Shown one piece after another: positions 17,959 to 26,869 of a DNA stretch of 64,000 nt; the first letter of the stretch is position 1, and the number at the start of each line of letters is the position of its first letter. The translations under genes and the position numbers were made by a program. Below the pieces are notes generated by a model. That model was not told where the DNA came from. It saw nothing but the letters and a program-made list of their open reading frames with translations, and did not search any database. Source of the DNA: Candidatus Caldatribacterium sp. (GTDB taxonomy: Bacteria > Atribacterota > Atribacteria > Atribacterales > Caldatribacteriaceae); contig JANXBI010000036.1 in the NCBI GenBank assembly GCA_025060675.1, positions 1 to 64,000 of the forward strand, given 5' to 3'.

Positions 17959-18765
17959 ATGAGAATCATTGCTATTGCGAATCAAAAAGGAGGGGTGGCA
18001 AAGACTACAACGTGTATTAACTTGGGAGCGTCACTGGCGTATCATGCCCGGCAGGTGCTCATTATTGATATGGACCCCCAGGCCCACTCGACTCTCGGCC
18101 TTGGGTTTGAGCCCAACGAATTCGACAAGACCATCTTGAACGTCCTTGAGCCCCCAAAAAGCCCGTACCGTTTAGAGCTCAAAGATGTCATCATCCCCAC
18201 CCGAACCCCGAATCTCTACCTTGCTCCGGCGAACATCGACCTTGCTGGTGCGGAGTATCGCCTCATTGACAAAATCGGCCGGGAGGATTTCTTGAATAGC
18301 AGCATCCAGCGAGCGAACCTCTCTTTCGACTACATCCTCATCGACTGCCCACCGTCTTTGGGCATTCTCACCATCAACGCCCTAAAGGCCTGTCGCGAGG
18401 TCATCATTACCATCCAGCCGCACTACTTTGCCCTCCGGGGGATTGAGGAGTTCATGGAGACCTTGGAGCTCATGCGGGAGAACTTAAGACACGACCCTGA
18501 GGTGTACGTCCTCATCACCATTGCCGATACCCGCACCAACCTCTACCGGGAGGTCATTGAGGAGGTCCGGGAGTACTTTGGGGATCGGATGTTTGAGACA
18601 ATCATCCATCGGAATATCGCCCTTGCCGAGGCGACGAGTCACGGTATGCCGGTCATTGAGTATGAACCTACGTCCGTGGGGGCTCAGAATTACCTTGCCT
18701 TGGCCAAGGAGGTGATTCGACTTGAAAAAGAAAAGCCTAAAAAGAGGCTTTTCCGAAAGACTTGA
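17959..18765 (+). CDS. ParA/Soj-family ATPase
   Basis: A 268-residue deviant-Walker ATPase. The signature Lys is present in QKGGVAKTTTCINLG (about 9-23), with DMDPQAHSTLGLG as switch I and DCPPSLGILTINAL as Walker B. Proteins of this family form ATP-dependent dimers on DNA or membranes and position chromosomes, plasmids or division proteins. There is no ParB or parS-like repeat nearby. Its 3' end overlaps ftsZ by 44 bases and its coding sequence supplies the ftsZ ribosome site, so the two are translationally coupled. That suggests a division-site role like MipZ or PomZ, or a Soj-type role in segregation. Confidence 0.88.
   Translation: MRIIAIANQKGGVAKTTTCINLGASLAYHARQVLIIDMDPQAHSTLGLGFEPNEFDKTILNVLEPPKSPYRLELKDVIIPTRTPNLYLAPANIDLAGAEYRLIDKIGREDFLNSSIQRANLSFDYILIDCPPSLGILTINALKACREVIITIQPHYFALRGIEEFMETLELMRENLRHDPEVYVLITIADTRTNLYREVIEEVREYFGDRMFETIIHRNIALAEATSHGMPVIEYEPTSVGAQNYLALAKEVIRLEKEKPKKRLFRKT
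18706..18716 (+). promoter_or_regulatory. Full-length Shine-Dalgarno for ftsZ inside parA
   Basis: AAGGAGGTGAT is an extended complement of the 16S rRNA 3' end. It lies 5 bases before TTG 18722 (9 bases from the AAGGAGG core) and decides the rare TTG start of ftsZ. It sits within the parA coding sequence. Confidence 0.75.
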
Positions 18766-20017
18766 TTTTAAAAGGGAACTCATTCGAGACACCACAAAGG
18801 GCTTGGATGAGGACGACACGAGCGCCTCTCCCCCAAAGGCTGCAAAGAGCGCTAAGTCAACCCCCAAAAAACCCTCTGAAAAACCCAGAGAACGGAAGGC
18901 TGAAGAGCGCATCGCTACCATTAAAGTTATCGGTGTTGGCGGCGGAGGGAACAACGCCATCAACCATATGATTGAAGCGGGCCTCAACGGTGTGGACCTT
19001 GTGGCGGTGAACACCGATGTGCAGTCCCTGAAGCGGTCTCTCGCCCCTGAGAAAATCCAGATCGGTTTCAACCTCACCCGTGGTCTAGGCACAGGAGGGG
19101 ATCCTCGAATTGGTGAGGAAGCCGCAAAGCAAGACCGGGACAAGCTCCTCCAGGTGGTGGAAGATGCTGATCTCGTCTTCATTGCGGCGTGCATGGGAGG
19201 AGGAACAGGTACCGGTGCCGCACCGGTTATCGCTTCGTTGGCCAAAGAGGCGGGGGCTCTCACCATTGGGGTGGTCACAAAGCCCTTTGGCTTTGAGGGG
19301 GTCAGGCGACGGAATCAGGCTGAAGAGGGCATTCGTAAACTCCAAGAGGTTGTGGATGCCTTAATCGTCATTCCCAACGAACGTCTCCTTGAGGTGGCAA
19401 AAAAGGATACCTCGCTCCAGGAGGCTTTTAAGGTTGCTGATCATGTCCTGTACCAGGCGGTACGGGGCATCACGGACCTCATCACCTCACCTCAAGACAT
19501 CAACCTCGACCTTGCGGATTTGCGTACGGTCCTCAGTGGAGCGGGTATGGTGCTCATCGGGATTGGGAGTGGCCGGGGAAGGGAGAAGGCAAGACAAGCG
19601 GCAGAGGAGGCCATCAACAGCCCCCTCCTTGAAATTTCCGTGAAAGGAGCTCGATCCATCATCCTCAACGTCACCGGTGGTCCTGATATGACCCTCAACG
19701 AGGTCACCGAGATTGTGAATTTCGTCAAGAACGCGGCAGGGACAGAGGTGGATATCCTGTGGGGGTGCAAGGTGGACGAGGCCCTCTCGAACGAAATCAC
19801 TGTAACGGTCATTGCTACCCGCTTTGAGGCGGAAAAGCACGATGAGGAGGCTATACCTCTTTTTGGGGAGAAGGAGGAAGGTATTGAGAGCCGCATCATT
19901 ATCGAAGACGACATCGACATCCCTGCCTTCCTCCGGGAGACGGCCCGAAGAGGCGCTTCTCAGGAACGTCGAGGAGGCGATGGTTTCCCATTTTTTCGGA
20001 AGATGAGGGGGGAGTGA
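18722..20017 (+). CDS. ftsZ: Cell division protein FtsZ with N-terminal extension
   Basis: A 431-residue tubulin homologue that polymerises with GTP into the division ring. The nucleotide-binding GVGGGGNNAINHM lies at about 73-85, the tubulin signature MGGGTGTGAAPV near 160, and the T7-loop region NLDLADLRTVL further on. The C-terminal peptide IDIPAFLRETARR, which normally recruits FtsA or ZipA-like anchors, is present but followed by about 20 extra basic residues. An extension of about 65 residues, rich in Lys, Ser and Pro, precedes the GTPase core and is absent from most FtsZ proteins. TTG 18722 is supported by a perfect Shine-Dalgarno. No ftsA or mur gene is adjacent; parA is. Confidence 0.95.
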   Translation: MKKKSLKRGFSERLDFKRELIRDTTKGLDEDDTSASPPKAAKSAKSTPKKPSEKPRERKAEERIATIKVIGVGGGGNNAINHMIEAGLNGVDLVAVNTDVQSLKRSLAPEKIQIGFNLTRGLGTGGDPRIGEEAAKQDRDKLLQVVEDADLVFIAACMGGGTGTGAAPVIASLAKEAGALTIGVVTKPFGFEGVRRRNQAEEGIRKLQEVVDALIVIPNERLLEVAKKDTSLQEAFKVADHVLYQAVRGITDLITSPQDINLDLADLRTVLSGAGMVLIGIGSGRGREKARQAAEEAINSPLLEISVKGARSIILNVTGGPDMTLNEVTEIVNFVKNAAGTEVDILWGCKVDEALSNEITVTVIATRFEAEKHDEEAIPLFGEKEEGIESRIIIEDDIDIPAFLRETARRGASQERRGGDGFPFFRKMRGE

Positions 20018-20018
20018 C

Positions 20019-21113
20019 GTGGCAACGCTCTTTGGGAAGCAGATGACCCGTGAAGAGATCTTGAAGCGTGTTGGGGATATCTCTCAGCTTGGAGGGGTTC
20101 GTGTCGCCGAGCTCTTGGACGGTCTTGAGCGGGGCGTGCGGGTTGCCGAGGTGAACACAGGGAGTGGGCTTTGGTACACCGTCCTCCTCGATCGGGGGAT
20201 GGACATCGCCTGGACGATGTACAAGGGCATAAGCATTGGGTGGAGGTCGGGGACGCAGAACCTCTCTCCTTTCCTCTTTGAGCCGGAAGGTTTTGGGTGG
20301 CTTCGGGGATTCCATGGGGGGCTCATGAACACCTGTGGCCTCTCCTATGCTGGGGCACCTTGCCGAGACACCTCAACCCTTGTCCACCGCCTTGAGGAAG
20401 AAGACCTGGGGCTCCATGGGCGGGCTTCGTACCTGCCTGCGGGGAACGTGTACGTCGATGGAGCTTGGCAGGGCGATGAGTACCTCATGTGGGTTCAGGG
20501 GAAAATCCGGGAGGCCATCGTCTTCGGCGAGAAGCTCGTCCTCACCCGGAAGATATGGAGTCGCCTCGGGGAAAAGGTCATCCACATTGAGGACCAGGTG
20601 AGCAACGAAGGGCACATCGAGAGCCCCTTCATGATCCTCTACCACATTAACATCGGCTACCCCATCCTTGATGAGGGGAGTCGCCTTCTCCTGCCTGTGG
20701 TGCGAACCGTTCCCCGTGACCATTGGGCGGAGGAAGGTAAAGAGGAATGGGACCGCTTCCATGCTCCCCAGAAGGGGTACTTTGAAAAGGTCTACCTCCA
20801 TTACCCAAAGACCATGGAAGACGGCTTTGGGGCCTCTCTGCTCCTCAACGAACAGCTGGGGATTGGGGTGTATGTGAAGTTCGATACCAAAGAACTCCCT
20901 TACTTCACCGAGTGGAAGATGATGGGGGAGGGCGAGTACGTTGTAGGGATGGAACCGGGGAACTGTTTCCCCTTGGGACGGAAGAAGGAGCGGGAGGAGG
21001 GGAGACTCGTCTTCCTGAAACCCGGAGAGGTCCGGAAGATTACCTTGGAGATTGGGATTCTTGAGGGGCCTCAGGAAATCGAGGCCTTCAAAAAGTATTT
21101 AGGGATGGAGTAG
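20019..21113 (+). CDS. DUF4432 aldose-1-epimerase-like protein
   Basis: A 364-residue protein of the galactose mutarotase-like fold, DUF4432 group. Recognisable parts are DRGMDIAWTMYKGISIGWRS (about 63-82), NTCGLSYAGAPCRD, LHGRASYLPAGNV near 137 with the conserved His-Gly, and ILYHINIGYPILDEGSRLL near 206. These proteins probably bind or epimerise sugars or sugar phosphates; the substrate is not established. GTG 20019 follows GGGGGGAG one base after the ftsZ stop, so it may be co-transcribed with the division genes without being functionally linked. Its end overlaps the convergent transglycosylase by 26 bases. Confidence 0.78.
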   Translation: MATLFGKQMTREEILKRVGDISQLGGVRVAELLDGLERGVRVAEVNTGSGLWYTVLLDRGMDIAWTMYKGISIGWRSGTQNLSPFLFEPEGFGWLRGFHGGLMNTCGLSYAGAPCRDTSTLVHRLEEEDLGLHGRASYLPAGNVYVDGAWQGDEYLMWVQGKIREAIVFGEKLVLTRKIWSRLGEKVIHIEDQVSNEGHIESPFMILYHINIGYPILDEGSRLLLPVVRTVPRDHWAEEGKEEWDRFHAPQKGYFEKVYLHYPKTMEDGFGASLLLNEQLGIGVYVKFDTKELPYFTEWKMMGEGEYVVGMEPGNCFPLGRKKEREEGRLVFLKPGEVRKITLEIGILEGPQEIEAFKKYLGME

Positions 21114-23025
21114 CAGTACCCCGGTAGAGGGTCGTGTAGGCGAAGTAGTTGGTGAGGACTTTTTTGACGTAGGTTTTCGTCTCGGCGAAGGGAATGGATT
21201 CCACGAAGGCGTCTTGGTCCGGGGGGAGGCTTTTCCGCCACGCTTCTGCTCTCCCCGGACCAGCGTTGTACCCGCAGAGGGCAAGGATGATGTCTCCCTC
21301 AAACCTCCGGAGGAGATAGGCAAGGTACGCTATCCCAATAGCCAGGTTTTCCCGTGGATTCTTGAGGAGGTTTTCGATGGCGTGAGGGTTCCCCTTTGGG
21401 TTCACCCATCCCTTTTCGATGACCCAAGAGCCTGTTGCGGGCATAACCTGGGCAAGACCTATGGCTCCGGCGGGAGACACAGCCTCCGGATCAAAGGCGC
21501 TCTCGGCATGAACCAGGGCAAGGACAAGGTAAGGGTCAAGGGGAGGGCTCTGCCGAGTGGCGAACTCTTGAATCTCCTTGAAGAAGGCAAGGGGATAATA
21601 GGCCTTTGCGGCAAACTCTGGGATTTTGCCCTGTTTGGGGAGAAGGCGAAAGGCAAGGCGAATGCTCTCCCGATACGCTCCCTCTCGGGCAAGGAGTGAG
21701 GAAGCTTCCCAAAGGAGTGCGGCATTGTGTGGGTCTTGCAAGAGGAGGGAGAAAAGCTCAATCCTTGCGTTCTTGAGGAAACCCAAGGAGGAGAGCAAAC
21801 GGTACCGCTTCCAAGAAGCGGCAAGAGGTTCAGGGAGGGAAAGGGTGGGAGGATGCGCCGCTACAAAGGGTGACGAGGACGTGAGGATTTCGGAAGCTCT
21901 GACGTAGTAGTAGTCAAGGCGAGACTCCTCAAGGATGGTGGCAAGGTAGGATGTGTCCTTTGCGATTTTGAAATTCCAGAAAAGGGCCTGGTTCCGCCAT
22001 TCCGGAATCTGGGCAAGGGCGTGGAGGACGTTTTGGGCCCTTGAGAAGTCCTTTGCCCTGTAGAGGGCAAAGAAGAGCTCCGAAAGGAGCGGTCCGTTGT
22101 TTGGGAAAAGGCGTGCCGCCCGCTCTAAGGTTGCGACGTACTCGTCTTGTCGTTCCTGCGTCTTGTACAGGGAGGCGAGGTTCGTCAGAGCGCTCAGAGC
22201 GTATGGGCTTTGGGGGAAACGGGAGAGGAGTCGCTCGTATTGGGTGATGGCCTCGCCATAGCGTGCCATTCGCTGGGCAAGGACGGCTCGGTAGAAGATG
22301 ACTTCTGCGGTGTCCTCTCGTCCCTCAAGGAGTTTTTGGAGGGCGGTCAGGTCACCTTTGCGGAGGAAGAGCCGTGCCTTCAAGGAGAAGGCGTCTTCTA
22401 AGGTTGCGGCAAATGCTTCGGCCTTCTCAAGGAAACCCAGGGAGAGGAAGAACTCCGCAAGGGAAAGGCGTAAGGTAGGGGAGAAAGGGGAAGGGGTAAG
22501 GGAAGAGAGGAAGGGAAGGAGCTTTTGCCGAGTCTTTGTCGTCGTCTGGTTGCGGAATTCCCGGTACGTTCGGGCAAGGAGGAGAACTGCCTCGTTCGAA
22601 AACCCCTTCTCTCCAAGGAGCGTGATGAGCGTTTCAAAGGCGGTGAGCTTTTCTTCTTCGCTTCGGGCAAAGCGCAGCGCGCGGATTGCCCAAGAGAAGG
22701 AGTGCTCCTTTTGGGCGCAGAAGATCGCAGCATGGAAGAGAACCGGGGATTCGGGGAAGGTGCGCTCAAGAAGGGCAAAGAGGCGTTCTTTGACCTCTTG
22801 GGGAGGGTTGCGGTGTTCGAGGAAAAGGAGCGCAAGGTGGTCACCTAAGGTTTTCTGCTCTCTGAGGCTTGCCATGACTACCCTTTGGGCAAGAGGCGTC
22901 ATGGGGCTTTTGATGAGGGTGGTAGCCAAAAGGAAGTGCCATGGGTCATCTTTCCCCCATGCTCCAAAGGCGAAAAGGAAACCCCACAGCACAAGGAGGA
23001 GGACGGTAGCAATCTTTGCTTTCAT
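21088..23025 (-). CDS. slt: Soluble lytic murein transglycosylase (Slt70-like)
   Basis: A 645-residue exported enzyme. A signal peptide (MKAKIATVLLLVLWGFLFAF) is followed by a long TPR-like helical superhelix (about 60-480) and a C-terminal Slt domain (about 495-645). The catalytic Glu lies in LVHAESAFDPEAVSPAGAIG, followed by LAQVMPATG, NLAIGIAYLAYLL and CGYNAGPGRAEAWR, all hallmarks of family 1 lytic transglycosylases. It cleaves peptidoglycan to 1,6-anhydromuramyl products, so the organism has a murein layer. ATG 23025 faces polX across 50 bases. Confidence 0.9.
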   Translation of the reverse strand: MKAKIATVLLLVLWGFLFAFGAWGKDDPWHFLLATTLIKSPMTPLAQRVVMASLREQKTLGDHLALLFLEHRNPPQEVKERLFALLERTFPESPVLFHAAIFCAQKEHSFSWAIRALRFARSEEEKLTAFETLITLLGEKGFSNEAVLLLARTYREFRNQTTTKTRQKLLPFLSSLTPSPFSPTLRLSLAEFFLSLGFLEKAEAFAATLEDAFSLKARLFLRKGDLTALQKLLEGREDTAEVIFYRAVLAQRMARYGEAITQYERLLSRFPQSPYALSALTNLASLYKTQERQDEYVATLERAARLFPNNGPLLSELFFALYRAKDFSRAQNVLHALAQIPEWRNQALFWNFKIAKDTSYLATILEESRLDYYYVRASEILTSSSPFVAAHPPTLSLPEPLAASWKRYRLLSSLGFLKNARIELFSLLLQDPHNAALLWEASSLLAREGAYRESIRLAFRLLPKQGKIPEFAAKAYYPLAFFKEIQEFATRQSPPLDPYLVLALVHAESAFDPEAVSPAGAIGLAQVMPATGSWVIEKGWVNPKGNPHAIENLLKNPRENLAIGIAYLAYLLRRFEGDIILALCGYNAGPGRAEAWRKSLPPDQDAFVESIPFAETKTYVKKVLTNYFAYTTLYRGTATPSLNTF

Positions 23026-23075
23026 TTTGGGTCCATGATAGCATAATGCCGTGGATATGCAAAGGGGGAGAGGGT

Positions 23076-24815
23076 ATGCGGAACCAGGAAGTGGCCAAAA
23101 TCCTCCATGACATTGCGGTGCTCCTGGATATTAAGGGGGAGAACCGTTTCCGTGTGGTGGCCTACGAAGAGGCTGCTCGGCGCATAGAGACCTGGCCCGA
23201 GCCAATTGAAGAGGTCTGGAGGAGTGGGAGACTTGAGGATATCCCAGGGATTGGCGCAAGTATTGCTGGGAAAATCGCTGAGTACCTGGCCACTGGGAAG
23301 ATGAGCTACTTCGAGGAGCTTACCCGGGAGATTCCCCCCGAACTCATCGAGCTCACGGAGGTTCCGGGGGTTGGCCCAAAGATTGCCAAGCTCCTCTACG
23401 AACAGCTTGGGGTGCGAACCATTGAAGACCTTGAGCGAGCGGTACAAGAGAAGAAGCTCCGCAATCTCCCTCGGCTTGGGCCAAAGAGCGAGGAGAAAAT
23501 TGCTAAGGGTCTTGAAATGTTCCGCCGCAAGACTGGTCGCATGCTCCTTGGACAAGCCCTCCCCCTTGTGGAGAGCATCGTGGCTCTCCTTCAGGAGAGA
23601 ACAGGTCTTGCTAAGGTGAGTCCTGCTGGGAGTGTCCGGCGAATGAAGGAGACCATCGGCGATATCGATATCCTTGTGGCGGCAAAGGACCCTAAACCCG
23701 TCATGGACGTTTTCACCACCCTTCCTCAGGTTCGGGAGGTCCTTGCTCGGGGTGATACAAAATCAAGCATTGTGACCCATGAGGGAATCCAGGTGGACCT
23801 TCGGGTGGTGGAGGAGGAGTGTTTTGGGGCAGCGCTGCAGTACTTCACCGGCTCGAAGGCGCACAACATCAAACTTCGGGAGATTGCCCTCCGGAAGGGT
23901 TTCAAGGTCAACGAGTACGGCATTTTCCGCTTGGACACCAACGAGCGGGTGGGAGGAGAACGCGAGGAGGACATCTACGAGATGCTCGGCATGGAGTGGA
24001 TTCCTCCAGAACTCCGAGAAGACCAGGGTGAGATTGAGTACGCTCTGGAGAAGAAGCTCCCCACCCTTGTGACCATGGAGGATATCCGTGGGGACCTCCA
24101 TGTCCACTCCCACTGGAGTGATGGCCTGGTCTCCATCGAGGAGATGGCCAGGGCGGCGAAGATGCGGGGATATGAGTACATAGCAGTCTGTGACCATACT
24201 CAGTCTCTTGCTGTGGCGTCAGGGCTCACTCCTGAAGAAATCCATGAGCGGGAGAGGGAAATCCGCCGTTGGAACGAAAAACACCCCGAGCTTCTCATCC
24301 TCAACGGTGTTGAAGCGAATATTCTAAGCGATGGGTCCATTGACTTCCCCGATGCCGAACTTGCCCTCCTTGAGGTGGTTGTGGCAGGGTTGCACTCCGG
24401 GCTCACCCAAAAAGAGGAGAAAATCCTCATGCGCCTTGAACGGGCCATGCGTAACCCTTACGTGCAGATTATCAGCCATCCCACGGGTCGCATCATTGGC
24501 CGGCGTGATGCTTCAGAGATGGATATCGACGCGCTCATTGCTCTGGCCCGGGAAACGTCCACTGTCCTTGAGATGAACGCCCAACCGGAACGTCTGGACC
24601 TTCGGGATGTGGACGCCCGGCGGGCATCCCAAGGTGGGGTGAAGGTGGTCATTTCCACCGACGCTCACGATCCTGGCTCTTTGGATTTCATGCGGTATGG
24701 TGTTGCGCAGGCTCGACGGGCTTGGCTCCGAAAAGAGGATGTGTTGAACACCCTGAGTCGGGAGGAGCTTTTAGAGTTCCTTGCCCGGAAGCGGAAGCAT
24801 TTCCTGGGGGAGTAA
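23076..24815 (+). CDS. polX: DNA polymerase X family protein with PHP domain
   Basis: A 579-residue bacterial PolX. The N-terminal polymerase core has helix-hairpin-helix motifs (LEDIPGIGASIAGKIAEYL and TEVPGVGPKIAKLL) and the nucleotidyltransferase active site with Asp residues in TIGDIDILVAAKDP near residue 210. A C-terminal PHP domain (about 335-579) has metal-binding residues in DLHVHSHWSDG, CDHTQS, the Glu of GVEANIL, SHPTGR and STDAHD, giving 3'-5' exonuclease and AP-endonuclease activity in relatives. It acts in base excision and gap-filling repair. ATG 23076 is preferred because GGGGGAGAGGG precedes it. Its last 45 bases overlap the convergent nadE. Confidence 0.93.
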   Translation: MRNQEVAKILHDIAVLLDIKGENRFRVVAYEEAARRIETWPEPIEEVWRSGRLEDIPGIGASIAGKIAEYLATGKMSYFEELTREIPPELIELTEVPGVGPKIAKLLYEQLGVRTIEDLERAVQEKKLRNLPRLGPKSEEKIAKGLEMFRRKTGRMLLGQALPLVESIVALLQERTGLAKVSPAGSVRRMKETIGDIDILVAAKDPKPVMDVFTTLPQVREVLARGDTKSSIVTHEGIQVDLRVVEEECFGAALQYFTGSKAHNIKLREIALRKGFKVNEYGIFRLDTNERVGGEREEDIYEMLGMEWIPPELREDQGEIEYALEKKLPTLVTMEDIRGDLHVHSHWSDGLVSIEEMARAAKMRGYEYIAVCDHTQSLAVASGLTPEEIHEREREIRRWNEKHPELLILNGVEANILSDGSIDFPDAELALLEVVVAGLHSGLTQKEEKILMRLERAMRNPYVQIISHPTGRIIGRRDASEMDIDALIALARETSTVLEMNAQPERLDLRDVDARRASQGGVKVVISTDAHDPGSLDFMRYGVAQARRAWLRKEDVLNTLSREELLEFLARKRKHFLGE

Positions 24816-25523
24816 GGTGGCTGGGAGTCTCCTTTTGTGCGCGCTCTTCTTGTAGAGGGTGAGGATTTTCTGGCGGTCCTCATCCCCCACGGGATTCCCA
24901 AGGAGGAAGCCATCGAGCGTCTCGTAGGTGAGGCCCATCTCACCTTCGTCGGTCTGCCCGGGCCAGAGACCGGCAGAAGGGGGCTTTGTGATGATTCGTT
25001 CGGGAATGCCCAAGAATGCGGCGACTTCCCGAACCTCTCTTTTGGTGAGGTGGGCAAGCGGGGCGATGTCTACGCCACCATCTCCGTACTTTGTGAAGTA
25101 CCCAACGGTGAGTTCGCTTCGGTTCGCCGCCCCACAGACGAGGTAGTTCAGGGTGTTGGCAAAAAAGTACAGAACACTCATACGGAGGCGAGGCTTGAGA
25201 TTCGCTTGGGGGAGACTTTGGGGACGAGGCGTCTCTCCAAGCACCTCAAGGAGGGCGTCGAAGGGTTTTTCGAGAGGAACTATCCGATAGGGAATGCCAA
25301 AGGTTGTGGCGACAAGGCGTGCGTCTTCGAGGTCTTCGGGATTGCTGTAGCACGGCATCATGACTCCAAGGATGTGCTCTCCACAGGATTTCTGGGCTAA
25401 GACGGCAACGACTGAGGAGTCGATGCCTCCGCTCATGCCAAAAACCAGCCCCTGAGCACCCGCTTCCTGAACCCTTTCCCGTATCCAGAGGACGATGCGT
25501 TCGACTTCTTTTTGGGGATTCAT
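24771..25523 (-). CDS. nadE: Ammonia-dependent NAD+ synthetase
   Basis: A 250-residue enzyme converting deamido-NAD+ to NAD+ with ATP and ammonia. The PP-loop GMSGGIDSSVVAVLAQ lies near 29-44, and AAPLAHLTKREVREVAAFLG, then IITKPPSAGLWPGQTDE, are conserved substrate-binding parts. The protein lacks the N-terminal nitrilase-type glutaminase domain, so it should use free ammonia. ATG at 25523 faces the leuC promoter. Convergent overlap with polX is 45 bases. Confidence 0.94.
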   Translation of the reverse strand: MNPQKEVERIVLWIRERVQEAGAQGLVFGMSGGIDSSVVAVLAQKSCGEHILGVMMPCYSNPEDLEDARLVATTFGIPYRIVPLEKPFDALLEVLGETPRPQSLPQANLKPRLRMSVLYFFANTLNYLVCGAANRSELTVGYFTKYGDGGVDIAPLAHLTKREVREVAAFLGIPERIITKPPSAGLWPGQTDEGEMGLTYETLDGFLLGNPVGDEDRQKILTLYKKSAHKRRLPATLLPQEMLPLPGKEL

Positions 25524-25541
25524 GGAGTGCTCCTCCTCTCG

Positions 25542-25571
25542 TTGACTTTCCTTTTTTCGGTAATGTATTAT
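25542..25571 (+). promoter_or_regulatory. Sigma-70 promoter for the leuC-leuD-glyA group
   Basis: TTGACT (25542-25547) and TATTAT (25566-25571) are separated by 18 bases, with the first transcribed base expected near 25578, about 30 bases before the leuC ATG. Confidence 0.68.
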
Positions 25572-25607
25572 TTTGCCAACACTACGTCAAGGAAGCGGGG
25601 AAGTTGC

Positions 25608-26864
25608 ATGGGAAAGACAATGGCTGAGAAAATCTTCGAACGCAAGGTCGGAAGACCTGTCCGTCCTGGAGACATTGTGGTTGCTCCAGTCGACTGGGCG
25701 ATGGGCCAGGATGGGACTACTCCCCTTGCCATCCAGTCGTTTGAAGAGATGAACGGCAAATCGGTATTCCGTCCGGAGAGGATTGTTTTCGTCATCGACC
25801 ATAATGCCCCAAGCCCCCTTGAGTCGGTATCACGCCTCCATGACCTTATGCGTTCTTTTGCGAGGCGCTTTGGCATTCGGGTTTTCGAGGTCGGAGAGGG
25901 TGTATGCCATGAGCTCATGATGAGCCGTGGCCTTGTGGTTCCGGGGGACCTGGTGGTGGGAGCCGATTCCCACACCTGTACGTATGGAGCTATCGGGGCG
26001 TTCGCAACAGGCATTGGGAGCACCGAACTTGCCGTGGTCATGATGACCGGTAAGCTCTGGTTCAAGGTTCCCGAGTCCATCTGCATACGTCTTCTTGGGG
26101 AGCTCCAAAGGGGGGTGTACGCTAAAGACGTCATTCTCCATGTGGCTGCCCTTCTGGGGGCTGATGGAGCGACGTACCAATCCATTGAGTTCCATGGGCC
26201 GGTGGTGGAACGCCTTTCGGTGGAGGAACGGGCAACCATCACCAACATGGCTGTTGAGGTTGGAGCCAAAGCCGGTCTTGTGCCTCCTGACGAGAAAACG
26301 GTGGCCTGGGTACGAGCACGTACTGACCGTCCTTTCGAGGTGGTGCTTCCTGACCCTGATGCGACGTACGCCAAGGTTCTTGAGATTGACTGCACGCACC
26401 TCGAACCCCAGGTTGCTTTCCCGCACCGAGTTGATACGGCGCGGAGCGTCAAGGAAGCGGAGGGCATCCCTATTCAGGAGGCCTTTATTGGGACGTGTAC
26501 GAATGGGCGTATCCCTGATTTAGAGGTGGCGGCGCAGATTCTCCGTGGCCGAAGGGTCCATCCTGATGTGCGGCTCATTGTGGCTCCTGCTTCTCGGGAG
26601 ACTCTGCTTTTTGCTCTCGAGAAGGGATGGGTGGAGGATATTGTGAAAGCTGGAGGGGTCTTCGTACCACCTGGGTGTGGACCTTGTGTGGGGACGCACC
26701 AGGGTGTTCCTGGAGACGGATGGAATGTCATCTCCACGGCAAACCGGAATTTCCGAGGGCGAATGGGGAATCGGGAGGCCTCCATTTACCTTGCCTCTCC
26801 AGCAACGGTGGCTGCTTCAGCGCTCGAAGGGAAGATTACCGATCCGAGGAAATACCTGGGGTGA
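25608..26864 (+). CDS. leuC: 3-isopropylmalate dehydratase/homoaconitase-type, large subunit
   Basis: A 418-residue [4Fe-4S] hydro-lyase subunit of the archaeal-type LeuC/HacA group. The cluster cysteines are visible in FIGTCTNGRIPDLE (about 302) and GCGPCVGTHQG (about 363). VVGADSHTCTYGAIGAFATG and DHNAPSPLESV are conserved substrate-site segments. It should isomerise a 2- or 3-hydroxy dicarboxylic acid via dehydration together with the small subunit that follows 5 bases later. Leucine synthesis is the usual call, but no leuA or leuB is nearby and the small subunit has an unusual substrate loop, so related substrates remain possible. ATG 25608 is preferred over in-frame upstream codons that lie inside the promoter. 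Confidence 0.82.
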   Translation: MGKTMAEKIFERKVGRPVRPGDIVVAPVDWAMGQDGTTPLAIQSFEEMNGKSVFRPERIVFVIDHNAPSPLESVSRLHDLMRSFARRFGIRVFEVGEGVCHELMMSRGLVVPGDLVVGADSHTCTYGAIGAFATGIGSTELAVVMMTGKLWFKVPESICIRLLGELQRGVYAKDVILHVAALLGADGATYQSIEFHGPVVERLSVEERATITNMAVEVGAKAGLVPPDEKTVAWVRARTDRPFEVVLPDPDATYAKVLEIDCTHLEPQVAFPHRVDTARSVKEAEGIPIQEAFIGTCTNGRIPDLEVAAQILRGRRVHPDVRLIVAPASRETLLFALEKGWVEDIVKAGGVFVPPGCGPCVGTHQGVPGDGWNVISTANRNFRGRMGNREASIYLASPATVAASALEGKITDPRKYLG

Positions 26865-26869
26865 GAGGG

